Assembly: GCA_025964405.1 (NCBI GenBank)
Contig: JAOPYW010000126.1
Coordinates: 1 to 13,311 of the forward strand
DNA from: Thermoleophilia bacterium
Lineage (GTDB): Bacteria > Actinomycetota > Thermoleophilia > Gaiellales > SKUG01
Direction: 5' to 3'
DNA: 13,311 bases
Of the stretch, positions 7,099 to 12,705 are shown piece by piece. A model generated the notes under the pieces. It searched no databases and had not been told where the DNA came from. It worked only from the letters and a program-made list of their open reading frames with translations. The position numbers and the translations under genes were made by a program. Positions within the stretch are counted from its first letter, which is position 1, and each line of letters starts with the position of its first letter.

Positions 7099-7911
7099 AT
7101 GTCGAAATCGCTGACTGAACTCCTGGGCCCTGACGAGCACGTCATCCTCCAGACCCGCCAACACTGGTGGGTGCTCTTCGTCGATGCGGCACTGCAGCTC
7201 CTCGGCATGCTCGTGGTCGGCGCGGCGCTCCTCTTCGCCACGCAGGCCGACTGGTTCGACGAGCACCGCGTCGGCGGCTGGCTCATCAATGCACTCTGGG
7301 TGCTGCTCGCGGTGCTCGCAGCGATCTTCGTGTGGAAGCTGCTGACCTGGCTCGTGCAGAAATTCACGGTCACGACGACGAAGGTCGTCTACCAGCACGG
7401 GCTCCTCCAGCGCGACGTCATCTCCGTGCCGCTCGTCAAGCTCGACGAGGTGACCCTGGTACAGCCCCTCATGGGCCGCGTACTGGGCTTCGGTCGCCTC
7501 GACGTCGAGAACGCGAGTGGCGGCAAGGCGCCGCTGGCGGGCCTCGAGTACCTCCCCAAGCCGAAGACGATCTACCGCGAGATCACCGAGCGCGCCCGCC
7601 ACCAGCGCCTGCTCGAGGGTGGCGGCCACCACGACGCCGATGGCGACGGGCTCGTCGACGAGCCGCAGCGTCCGAAGGCGAATCGCACCGCCACGCGCGA
7701 GACGACCAGCGCCGGCGACTCCTCGGCCATCGCGGCCAACGACCCCGTGCACCGCTCGCACGAGCCCGCGCAGGACACGGTTGCCGATCCCGATGGACCG
7801 CACGTCGTGCACACCGAGACGACCACCGAGACTTTCTCCGCCGACACGACGAGCAGCGACGGGGGCGGTTCGAGCGACGGCGGTGGCGGCGATGGTGGCG
7901 GCGGGGAGTAG
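7099..7911 (+). CDS. Bacterial PH-domain (bPH2, YdbS-like) membrane protein
   Basis: 270 residues. A short N-terminus (SLTELLGPDEHVILQTRQHW) resembles the opening of YdbS-like proteins. Two membrane segments follow at about 24-47 and 60-85, then a bPH2 domain at about 87-165 with the usual FTVTTTKVVYQHGLLQRDV strand-turn and LDVENASGG strand. From residue 172 on the chain is disordered and hydrophilic. It contains DADGDGLVDE (179-188), which looks like a calcium-loop motif, then a Thr/Ser/Asp stretch, and ends in a Gly/Asp/Ser-rich tail. Family knowledge: most bPH2 membrane proteins have no proven function. No Shine-Dalgarno is seen; a TANNNT hexamer six bases before ATG suggests leaderless expression. 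The small-protein gene at 7921 begins nine bases after its stop. Confidence 0.85.
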   Translation: MSKSLTELLGPDEHVILQTRQHWWVLFVDAALQLLGMLVVGAALLFATQADWFDEHRVGGWLINALWVLLAVLAAIFVWKLLTWLVQKFTVTTTKVVYQHGLLQRDVISVPLVKLDEVTLVQPLMGRVLGFGRLDVENASGGKAPLAGLEYLPKPKTIYREITERARHQRLLEGGGHHDADGDGLVDEPQRPKANRTATRETTSAGDSSAIAANDPVHRSHEPAQDTVADPDGPHVVHTETTTETFSADTTSSDGGGSSDGGGGDGGGGE

Positions 7912-7920
7912 GATCCCCGC
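7901..7920 (+). promoter_or_regulatory. Perfect hairpin abutting the start codon of the 83-residue gene
   Basis: GCGGGGA (7901-7907) and TCCCCGC (7914-7920) form a perfect 7-bp stem with loop GTAGGA. The stem holds the only Shine-Dalgarno-like bases (GGGGAG, 7903-7908), and its last base touches the ATG at 7921. The same stretch contains TAGGAT (7909-7914), six bases before the ATG, and the stop codon of the upstream gene. It may reduce readthrough translation, end the upstream transcript, or be bypassed if the small gene is made from a leaderless mRNA. Confidence 0.4.
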
Positions 7921-8172
7921 ATGCAGGACTACACCGCGAAATACATCGGCGAGCACGTCGAACTCTGGCTCTACGGCGGCGAGCCGTCGCAGGAGGGCGT
8001 GCTGACCGCGTTCTGCATCGTCGGTGACGTGCAGCACGTCGAGTTGAGCGGGCACATCCTCGTGCCGCTCGTCAACGTCGCGGGCATCCACTGCATCAGC
8101 CGCTGCGATTCGCCCGGCGAGGAGCACTGGCCCCCGACCCTCGGCGACGACCTCGACGAACTCGACAGCTGA
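7921..8172 (+). CDS. Uncharacterised 83-residue protein, possible Sm-like/SH3-like barrel
   Basis: Residues 8-60 alternate in short beta-like strands: IGEHVELWLYGGE, EGVLTAFCIV, VQHVELSGHI and LVPLVNVAGIHCI, joined by tight turns. A G...G.L..F spacing in the second strand pair recalls Sm/LSm or small SH3 barrels. This is a fold guess from strand pattern, not a family match. The C-terminus is acidic (GDDLDELDS). There is no signal peptide or membrane segment. It follows the PH-domain gene by nine bases and is probably co-transcribed, or started independently by the TAGGAT-N6-ATG motif. I do not recognise the family. Confidence 0.7.
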   Translation: MQDYTAKYIGEHVELWLYGGEPSQEGVLTAFCIVGDVQHVELSGHILVPLVNVAGIHCISRCDSPGEEHWPPTLGDDLDELDS

Positions 8173-8289
8173 CCCGGGCATCGTCGGAGCATCGTACGAA
8201 CACGGTTGACGGATCCCCGATGGCGTCGTCTCATGGAGCTGGACGAACCGCGCCAGGACAGCGCGGTCAGCACGACAGGGACGTACATC
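8173..8289 (+). promoter_or_regulatory. Upstream region of the LysM gene
   Basis: This 117-base gap has a TTGACG hexamer at 8206-8211, the best -35 match in the window, but only a poor -10 (TCTCAT, 8229-8234, 17-base spacing). A Shine-Dalgarno AGGGA (8277-8281) lies eight bases before the ATG at 8290. No terminator hairpin for the upstream gene is evident. Confidence 0.3.
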
Positions 8290-9201
8290 ATGTGTGGATC
8301 AGCACCAGCCGTGGGCGCAGCACTGCCGACCAACCCGACGTCGAACGTCGCGGGCGCTGCAGGAGGCGGAGCGACGTCCACCACCGGAGGCGGACTGACC
8401 TCTACCGCGGCGACCACGGCCGCACCGACCACGGCGGCCACGACCGCGAGCGCGGCGACCTCGATGCAGGCACTGCTTCCGGTGCTGCAGAACCTCATCG
8501 GCGTGATCACTTCGCTCGTGCAGGCACTCCAGGGCCAGGCCGCGATCGGCGGTGGTGCGACGCCCGGAAACGCGCCAACCAAGGACGTCACCCAGGGCGT
8601 GGTGCAGCAGGTACCACCCATGAAGACCGAGGGTGGCGGCCCGGAGGAGACGAAGGTCGACGGCAAGGTCGTCACCACGCCGCCGCCGCTGCCGACGGGC
8701 AAGCCCTACACCGTCAAGTCGGGTGACACGCTCGCGAAGATCGCAGCGGCCAACGGCCTCAAGTGGCAGGACCTCTACGAGCGCAACAAGGCTGTCATCG
8801 GACCGGATCCGAACGCCATCAAGCCCGGACAGGTGCTCGAGCTCGCCGGAGTGTCAGGCAGCGCACCGGCCGTGACGACCGGGGGCGGTTCGACCACGCA
8901 GGGTGGGTCCACGACCCAGGGCGGTTCCACGACGCAGGGCGGCTCGACGGGTGCCGATGCCGCGCCCGCCGCTGCGCCGAAGGTCTCGAGCACGCCCGAC
9001 CCGATCGCGGCGCTTGCGACCGCTGAGGCCAACTACGGCAAGTCAGGTTCGGAGATGGCGCAGCAGGCGCTCGCGGCTGCGCGTGACAACGCCGTCGCCG
9101 CGGCGGCCGCCAACTACAGCAAGTCGGGCTCCACGATGGCGCAGGCGCAGCTCACGGCGCTCACCACACCCGCACGCAGGGGTGGCGGCGGAACTTTCTA
9201 G
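8290..9201 (+). CDS. LysM-domain protein with low-complexity flanks
   Basis: 303 residues from ATG 8290, chosen because AGGGA (8277-8281) is well spaced; the longer frame from TTG 8206 has no such support. One clear LysM domain lies at about 138-186 (YTVKSGDTLAKIAAANG, then AIKPGQVLEL), which in known proteins binds peptidoglycan or chitin N-acetylglucosamine. Before it are an Ala/Thr/Gly-rich region and an amphipathic segment (MQALLPVLQNLIGVITSLVQ, 59-78). After it are three GGSTTQ-type repeats (199-220) and two diverged 15-residue repeats, ANYGKSGSEMAQQAL (247-261) and ANYSKSGSTMAQAQL (274-288). The N-terminus (MCGSAPAVGAAL) is not a recognisable signal peptide or lipobox, although a LysM protein would be expected outside the cell. 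No enzymatic domain is present. It could be a wall-binding scaffold. Confidence 0.85.
   Translation: MCGSAPAVGAALPTNPTSNVAGAAGGGATSTTGGGLTSTAATTAAPTTAATTASAATSMQALLPVLQNLIGVITSLVQALQGQAAIGGGATPGNAPTKDVTQGVVQQVPPMKTEGGGPEETKVDGKVVTTPPPLPTGKPYTVKSGDTLAKIAAANGLKWQDLYERNKAVIGPDPNAIKPGQVLELAGVSGSAPAVTTGGGSTTQGGSTTQGGSTTQGGSTGADAAPAAAPKVSSTPDPIAALATAEANYGKSGSEMAQQALAAARDNAVAAAAANYSKSGSTMAQAQLTALTTPARRGGGGTF
8884..8949 (+). repeat. 18-base tandem repeat encoding GGSTTQ
   Basis: Units at 8884-8901, 8902-8919 and 8920-8937, with a partial fourth at 8938-8949, are in frame and differ mostly at third codon positions. They form a flexible Gly/Ser/Thr/Gln linker just after the LysM domain. Repeat number may vary between strains by slippage. 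Confidence 0.85.
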
Positions 9202-9239
9202 GCGCGACTGCCGGAAGCCCACGTTTGCGACATCGGTGA

Positions 9240-10526
9240 GTGCGGTACGCACGGCGGGTGAACCCGCCCCGAAAGAGCCCCGACAACGACCCGACGCTCG
9301 CCGTCACACCCCCGCGCAGCAAGCGCGTACTCATCACGGGTGTCGGCAGATTCTGGGGAGCCAACCTCGCGCGACAGCTCGAGCGCGACCACGCCCTCGA
9401 CTTCGTCTGCGGCCTCGACACCCGTGACGCACTGGGTGAGTTCGGGCGCACCGAAGTGGTCAAGGGTGACATCCGCAACCCGTCGATCAGCCGGCTCATC
9501 AACGTGACCCGCGTCGACACGGTCGTGCACACCCAGGTGTTCGGCGCCAACCGACCCGGCGAGTCGGGGCGAACGCTCCACGACATGAACGTTATCGGCA
9601 CGATGAACCTGCTCGCTGCGTGCGCGGCCAGCCCGTTCGTGCGCAAGGTGGTCATCCGTTCGTCGACCGCGATCTACGGCGCGTCGCCGAAGGACCCGGC
9701 CTTCTTCACGGAGGACATGGAGTCGAAGGGCGCGCTCCGCGACCAGTACTCACGAGACATCCACGAGGTCGAGACCTACGCACGCGACTTCGCGGAGCGT
9801 GCCCCGCACGCCGCGGTCACCATCCTGCGGTTCGCGAACTCGATCGGCGAGGGCGTCGACACGGCCTTCACCCGCTACCTCTCCTCGCAGGTCGTGCCGA
9901 CGCACGCCGGCCACAACCCGCGCCTGCAGTTCATCCAGGACACCGACGCCGTCGACGCGCTGGCGCACGCCGTGCGGAACTGGCGTCCCGGCATCTTCAA
10001 CGTCGCCGGCCCGGGCACCATCACGTTCTCGAAGTTCCTGCGCATGGCGGGACGCGTCGAGGTGCCGCTCATCCCGCCCGCGTTCGGTCCCATCCTCAGC
10101 CTGCTGGAGCGCGCCGGCGTGCTCTACGTGCCGAGCCGCTACGACCGCACGCTCAAGTACGGGCGGGGCGTCTCCACCGAGCGCATGATCAAGGAATTCG
10201 GATTCGTTCCGGAGTACACGACCCGTGAGGCCGCCGAACAGTTCGCGGCCTTCGTGCGCACGCGTCGCTACCACGAGGGCGGCGACGCCCACCTCGACCG
10301 CGAGCTGCTCGAATACGTGCAGCGCAAGATGCACCAGATGCCATCGCTCGACGCCGGCCTGCTCGGCCGCTTCACCCCGGGCTTCGATCCGGAGCGGGTC
10401 ACGTCGCGCGTCACCGAGGCCTTCGCCTCGACGGCGCAGCGCGTACGCTCCACCGCCCGCACCTCGTCCTCGCTCGACGACGAGAACTACGACGACGCCG
10501 TGAACGACGAGGATTCCACGCCATGA
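9240..10526 (+). CDS. NAD-dependent epimerase/dehydratase-family (SDR) protein, GalE2-like
   Basis: 428 residues from GTG 9240. GTG 9258 is also possible, and neither has a clear Shine-Dalgarno. A Rossmann domain starts at about residue 28: VLITGVGRFWGANLA (30-44), with TGVGRFWG in place of the usual TGxxGxxG, then VKGDIRN, DTVVHTQV, and KVVIRSSTAIYG with the active-site Ser region (141-142). Tyr170 is present, but the YxxxK lysine is Ile174 (QYSRDIHEVE), so normal SDR chemistry is doubtful. A second domain (about 190-360) has the family's substrate-side layout. The C-terminal tail (about 385-428) is Ser/Thr/Arg-rich, then acidic. From memory it resembles mycobacterial Rv0501 (annotated galE2), whose neighbour Rv0502 is an acyltransferase, as here. 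The stop overlaps the next gene's start in ATGA, so the two proteins are probably made together. Confidence 0.85.
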   Translation: MRYARRVNPPRKSPDNDPTLAVTPPRSKRVLITGVGRFWGANLARQLERDHALDFVCGLDTRDALGEFGRTEVVKGDIRNPSISRLINVTRVDTVVHTQVFGANRPGESGRTLHDMNVIGTMNLLAACAASPFVRKVVIRSSTAIYGASPKDPAFFTEDMESKGALRDQYSRDIHEVETYARDFAERAPHAAVTILRFANSIGEGVDTAFTRYLSSQVVPTHAGHNPRLQFIQDTDAVDALAHAVRNWRPGIFNVAGPGTITFSKFLRMAGRVEVPLIPPAFGPILSLLERAGVLYVPSRYDRTLKYGRGVSTERMIKEFGFVPEYTTREAAEQFAAFVRTRRYHEGGDAHLDRELLEYVQRKMHQMPSLDAGLLGRFTPGFDPERVTSRVTEAFASTAQRVRSTARTSSSLDDENYDDAVNDEDSTP

Positions 10527-11743
10527 CCGCCCCCGCCGACGCGCCCCCGCTCGATGACGTGCAGCCGACCTCGGCGGCCGCACAGACCTGCCTCGGGCAC
10601 ACCAAGTCAGGCGCGCGTTGTCGACGTCGCGCCGCCGACAACGGGTACTGCGTGCAGCATGCCGAGCAGGCACCGCCGGCGATGCCCGGTGACATCGACC
10701 CCGACGAACTCCGCGACGCGATCGACGGCCTCGGCGACCCGACGGCGCACGACTCGTCGAGCAACGGGGCGGGCGGGGGCGGGCACGGTCCGCTCGACGA
10801 GCTCAAGGGCTTCGCCGACTACGTGTCGGGCAACGTCGCGCAGATCCGCGACGCGGCGGTGGCCACGGGGCTGGTGGAGGCGAACGTCGTCGAGCGGTTC
10901 GTCGTCGACCTCACCCACGCCGTCACGAGCGCGGTGTCGGCGTTCGCGTCGCGCATGAGCGGTGACTACGAGGAGGACGACTTCGGGTTCGACGCCGCCT
11001 TCACGGAGCGTCTCCTGCCGCTGGCCAACCTGCTCTACGAGTACTGGTGGCGCGTCGACCTCGAGGGGGTCGAGAACGTACCGGCCACCGGTCGCGGCCT
11101 CATCGTCTCCAACCACGCGGGCGGCGGCATGCCGTTCGACGGCGTCATGATCAAGTCCGCGATCATGAACGAGCATCCGAGCCCACGGCACGTGCGCCTG
11201 ATGGTGCTCGACTGGTTGATGAGCCTGCCCTACGCCGCCGACTTCATGAAGCAGACGGGGCAGGTGCTCGCGAGCAGCCCGAACGCGTACGAGCTCCTCA
11301 AGCGCGACGAACTCGTGGCGGTCTTCCCGGAGGGGATCAAGGGCATCGGCAAGCCGTTCTCGGAGCGCTACAACCTGCAGCGCTTCGGCCGCGGTGGGTT
11401 CGTGCGCATCGCGCTCAAGACCGGTTCGCCGATCATCCCGGTGGCGGTCGTGGGCAGCGAGGAGATCTACCCGAAGATCGGCAACATGCCGATCGTGAAC
11501 AAGCTCATCGGCGCCCCGTTCGTGCCGATCACGCCGCTGTTCCCGTGGTTCGGCCTGCTCGGTCTCGTGCCCCTGCCGAGCAAGTGGCACATCGAATTCT
11601 GCGAACCGATCGACGTGTCGGAGTTCCCACCTGAGGCTGCCGACGACCGCAGCTTCGTGCTCGAGCTCTCCGAGCGCGTGCGCAACGTGATCCAGGAACG
11701 GCTGAAGGAGAACCTCCTCAAGCGCCGCACGCCGTTCTGGTAG
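10523..11743 (+). CDS. PlsC-type lysophospholipid acyltransferase with N-terminal CCCH motif
   Basis: 406 residues. ATG 10523 overlaps the upstream stop by four bases (ATGA), and GAGGA (10509-10513) is nine bases upstream. Residues 23-46 have C-x9-C-x9-C-x2-H (Cys23, Cys33, Cys43, His46; CLGHTKSGARC and NGYCVQH). This looks like the short metal-binding motif found in DUF5763-type sequences. After an Asp/Gly-rich linker, the acyltransferase domain spans about 160-400: NHAGGGMPFDG with His198 and Asp206, FPEGIKGIGKPF (268-279), then RFGRGGFVRIALKTGSPIIP and VAVVGSEEIYP. The classic HX4D is stretched to HX7D. Family knowledge: such enzymes acylate lysophospholipid-like substrates at the inner membrane face. 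It resembles mycobacterial Rv0502 and sits, as there, next to a GalE2-like gene. The domain call is firm; substrate and the role of the CCCH part are unknown. Confidence 0.88.
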   Translation: MTAPADAPPLDDVQPTSAAAQTCLGHTKSGARCRRRAADNGYCVQHAEQAPPAMPGDIDPDELRDAIDGLGDPTAHDSSSNGAGGGGHGPLDELKGFADYVSGNVAQIRDAAVATGLVEANVVERFVVDLTHAVTSAVSAFASRMSGDYEEDDFGFDAAFTERLLPLANLLYEYWWRVDLEGVENVPATGRGLIVSNHAGGGMPFDGVMIKSAIMNEHPSPRHVRLMVLDWLMSLPYAADFMKQTGQVLASSPNAYELLKRDELVAVFPEGIKGIGKPFSERYNLQRFGRGGFVRIALKTGSPIIPVAVVGSEEIYPKIGNMPIVNKLIGAPFVPITPLFPWFGLLGLVPLPSKWHIEFCEPIDVSEFPPEAADDRSFVLELSERVRNVIQERLKENLLKRRTPFW

Positions 11744-11749
11744 GACGCT

Positions 11750-11769
11750 CGCCGGTCCGTCGGCCGGCG
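11750..11769 (+). terminator. Possible hairpin terminator after the acyltransferase gene
   Basis: CGCCGG (11750-11755) and CCGGCG (11764-11769) pair perfectly around an eight-base loop, seven bases after the stop at 11743. The stem is short and there is no T-run, so the call is tentative. Confidence 0.4.
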
Positions 11770-11770
11770 C

Positions 11771-11794
11771 GGGCATCGGGGCATCAGGGCATCG
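11771..11794. repeat. Three tandem GGGCATCR octamers
   Basis: GGGCATC recurs at 11771, 11779 and 11787 with an exact 8-base period (units end G, A, G). It lies between the acyltransferase terminator and the promoter of the next gene. It could be a protein-binding repeat or neutral slippage. Confidence 0.6.
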
Positions 11795-11821
11795 TTTACC
11801 CCCGAGCACACGGGACACAGT

Positions 11822-11867
11822 GCAAGAAGTACTTGCCCGCCCCAGCAACCCGTCGTACGGTGGACAC
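11822..11867 (+). promoter_or_regulatory. Leaderless promoter with overlapping palindrome
   Basis: TTGCCC (11833-11838) and TACGGT (11856-11861) are separated by 17 bases, and exactly six bases then precede ATG 11868. This is the most complete promoter in the window and predicts transcription starting on the A of ATG. A dyad GCAAG-N5-CTTGC (11822-11836, with AAGTACTT at 11827-11834 inside it) overlaps the -35, as a repressor site would. Confidence 0.6.
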
Positions 11868-12215
11868 ATGGCCCCCTCCCCCGCAGTCACCACAACTCGT
11901 CGCCGACCCGCGGCCCCGCTCCGCGTGGGTTCCCACCCCTCGGTGATCCTCGCCGACGTGATCTCGTACGGCTACGCCGCCGTGATCGTGCTCGCGACGA
12001 TGCAGTTCAACCTGCAGTTCTCGCTGCTCGAGGGCATCGGTGTCATGGCGCTGTTCGTAGTGCTCCGCGCCGTCGCACACGAGATCCGCAAGGACGCGCG
12101 CAAGCAGCTCCTGGCGGAGGCGCGCCGTCGCGCCGCCCTCCACGCGCAGTCGCCTTCCCGCTGGACCGTCGAGCAGCGTGACGGCGTCGGCCGCCGCATC
12201 GACATCGGCGCCTGA
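11868..12215 (+). CDS. Small predicted membrane protein, 115 residues
   Basis: I do not recognise the family. The start at ATG 11868 is preferred over an upstream GTG at 11820 because a promoter with ideal spacing (TTGCCC, 17 bases, TACGGT, 6 bases) ends at this ATG, and the extra 16 residues would cross it. A basic Thr/Arg/Pro-rich N-terminus (1-22) is followed by a hydrophobic block at about 25-68 that could hold two short membrane helices (VILADVISYGYAAVIVLATM and LLEGIGVMALFVVLRAVA). A long basic helix (about 70-93; EIRKDARKQLLAEARRRAAL) and a polar tail follow. The positive flanks suggest both ends are cytoplasmic. The palindrome cluster begins 20 bases after the stop. Confidence 0.75.
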   Translation: MAPSPAVTTTRRRPAAPLRVGSHPSVILADVISYGYAAVIVLATMQFNLQFSLLEGIGVMALFVVLRAVAHEIRKDARKQLLAEARRRAALHAQSPSRWTVEQRDGVGRRIDIGA

Positions 12216-12234
12216 TACGCCCGAGGGTCGACCA

Positions 12235-12414
12235 CGTTCGATCAGTCGATCGAAGCTCGATTTTCGAACATGAGAAGTCGAGCGAAGTGAGCGAAGACCG
12301 AGCTCGCTCGAGTCTTCCGAACGCAGCGTAGACGCCTTCATGTTCGGTAGGCGGCGGAGCCGCCATCGAACTCCGTTCGATCAGTCGAGCGAAGCTCGAC
12401 TACCGAAAATGAAG
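12235..12414. repeat. Palindromic repeat cluster with a cloverleaf-like unit
   Basis: A 39-base sequence at 12235-12273 recurs at 12374-12412 with 34 of 39 bases the same; its first 26 bases differ at one position. The right-hand part forms three adjacent perfect hairpins, each with a 3-base loop: GGCGGC-GGA-GCCGCC (12350-12364), ATCGAAC-TCC-GTTCGAT (12365-12381) and AGTCGAGC-GAA-GCTCGACT (12383-12401). They are enclosed by arms 12336-12350 and 12400-12414 that match at 14 of 15 pairs. The left arm can instead pair with 12265-12277. Between them lies another hairpin at 12293-12317 (GAAGACCGAG with CTCG-A-GTCTTC) and an 8-bp TCGAGCGA/TCGCTCGA dyad. It resembles REP/BIME-type extragenic palindromes or a small non-autonomous element. 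It sits between convergent genes and may also end both transcripts. Confidence 0.8.
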
Positions 12415-12705
12415 CACCACGATCGTGCCGGCACCCGAACGCAGCATCATGCGCGGGCGTACGAGCACCGATTCGGTGTCGCTGGAGAACTCGGCGACCT
12501 CACCGTTCACCTCGACGCGACGCAGCGCGGCGTCGCTGCGCAGGTCGAGCGGAATCGTGGCGATGTCCTCGGCGCCCTCGTTGACGACGAACCACGTCTC
12601 GCGCCGCGCCTCACGCACGACACGCGTGCGCAGCTGCTCGCCGACCGTCGCGCCCTGGGGGGCGTCGGTAGCGGCGATCTCGGTATGTGAGGAGGGTTCG
12701 GTCAT
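12400..12705 (-). CDS. Uncharacterised 101-residue protein
   Basis: I do not recognise this protein. The frame runs from ATG 12705 to TAG at 12402-12400. The first 20 residues are polar (TEPSSHTEIAATDAPQGATV). The rest looks like a compact beta-rich domain, with strands around RRETWFVVNEG, IATIPLDLR, RRVEVNGEVAEF, SVLVRPRMML and TIVVLHF. There is no signal peptide or membrane segment. No Shine-Dalgarno precedes the ATG; an AT-rich TATACA (12760-12755 on the minus strand) could be its promoter. The last four residues (LHFR) and the stop are written by the outer arm of the palindromic cluster, so the original C-terminus may have been altered by insertion of that element. A real gene is likely because strand-like patterning runs through the frame, but this is not certain. 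Confidence 0.6.
   Translation of the reverse strand: MTEPSSHTEIAATDAPQGATVGEQLRTRVVREARRETWFVVNEGAEDIATIPLDLRSDAALRRVEVNGEVAEFSSDTESVLVRPRMMLRSGAGTIVVLHFR

Noticed and set aside
6978..7373. Long N-terminal extension of DeoD
   Set aside because: It would run across the divergent intergenic region and into the opposite-strand PH gene; ATG 6977 has a good ribosome site and matches the known DeoD N-terminus with His4.
7018..8181. A 387-codon minus-strand open frame
   Set aside because: Antisense to the PH-domain gene and the small gene, both of which show good protein patterns in the sense direction.
8206..8289. TTG 8206 as start of the LysM protein
   Set aside because: No Shine-Dalgarno before it, and the extra 28 residues are not a signal peptide; ATG 8290 has AGGGA at good spacing.
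8884..8949. A CRISPR-like array
   Set aside because: The repeats are directly adjacent, in frame and code for a Gly/Ser/Thr/Gln linker; there are no spacers.
10607..11893. A 428-codon minus-strand open frame
   Set aside because: Antisense to the acyltransferase with its intact FPEG and NH motifs; no motif in the antisense product.
12336..12414. A tRNA gene, suggested by length and cloverleaf shape
   Set aside because: Acceptor-like stem is 15 bp, arms have 3-base loops, and no D-loop or T-loop consensus or anticodon loop of seven bases is present.
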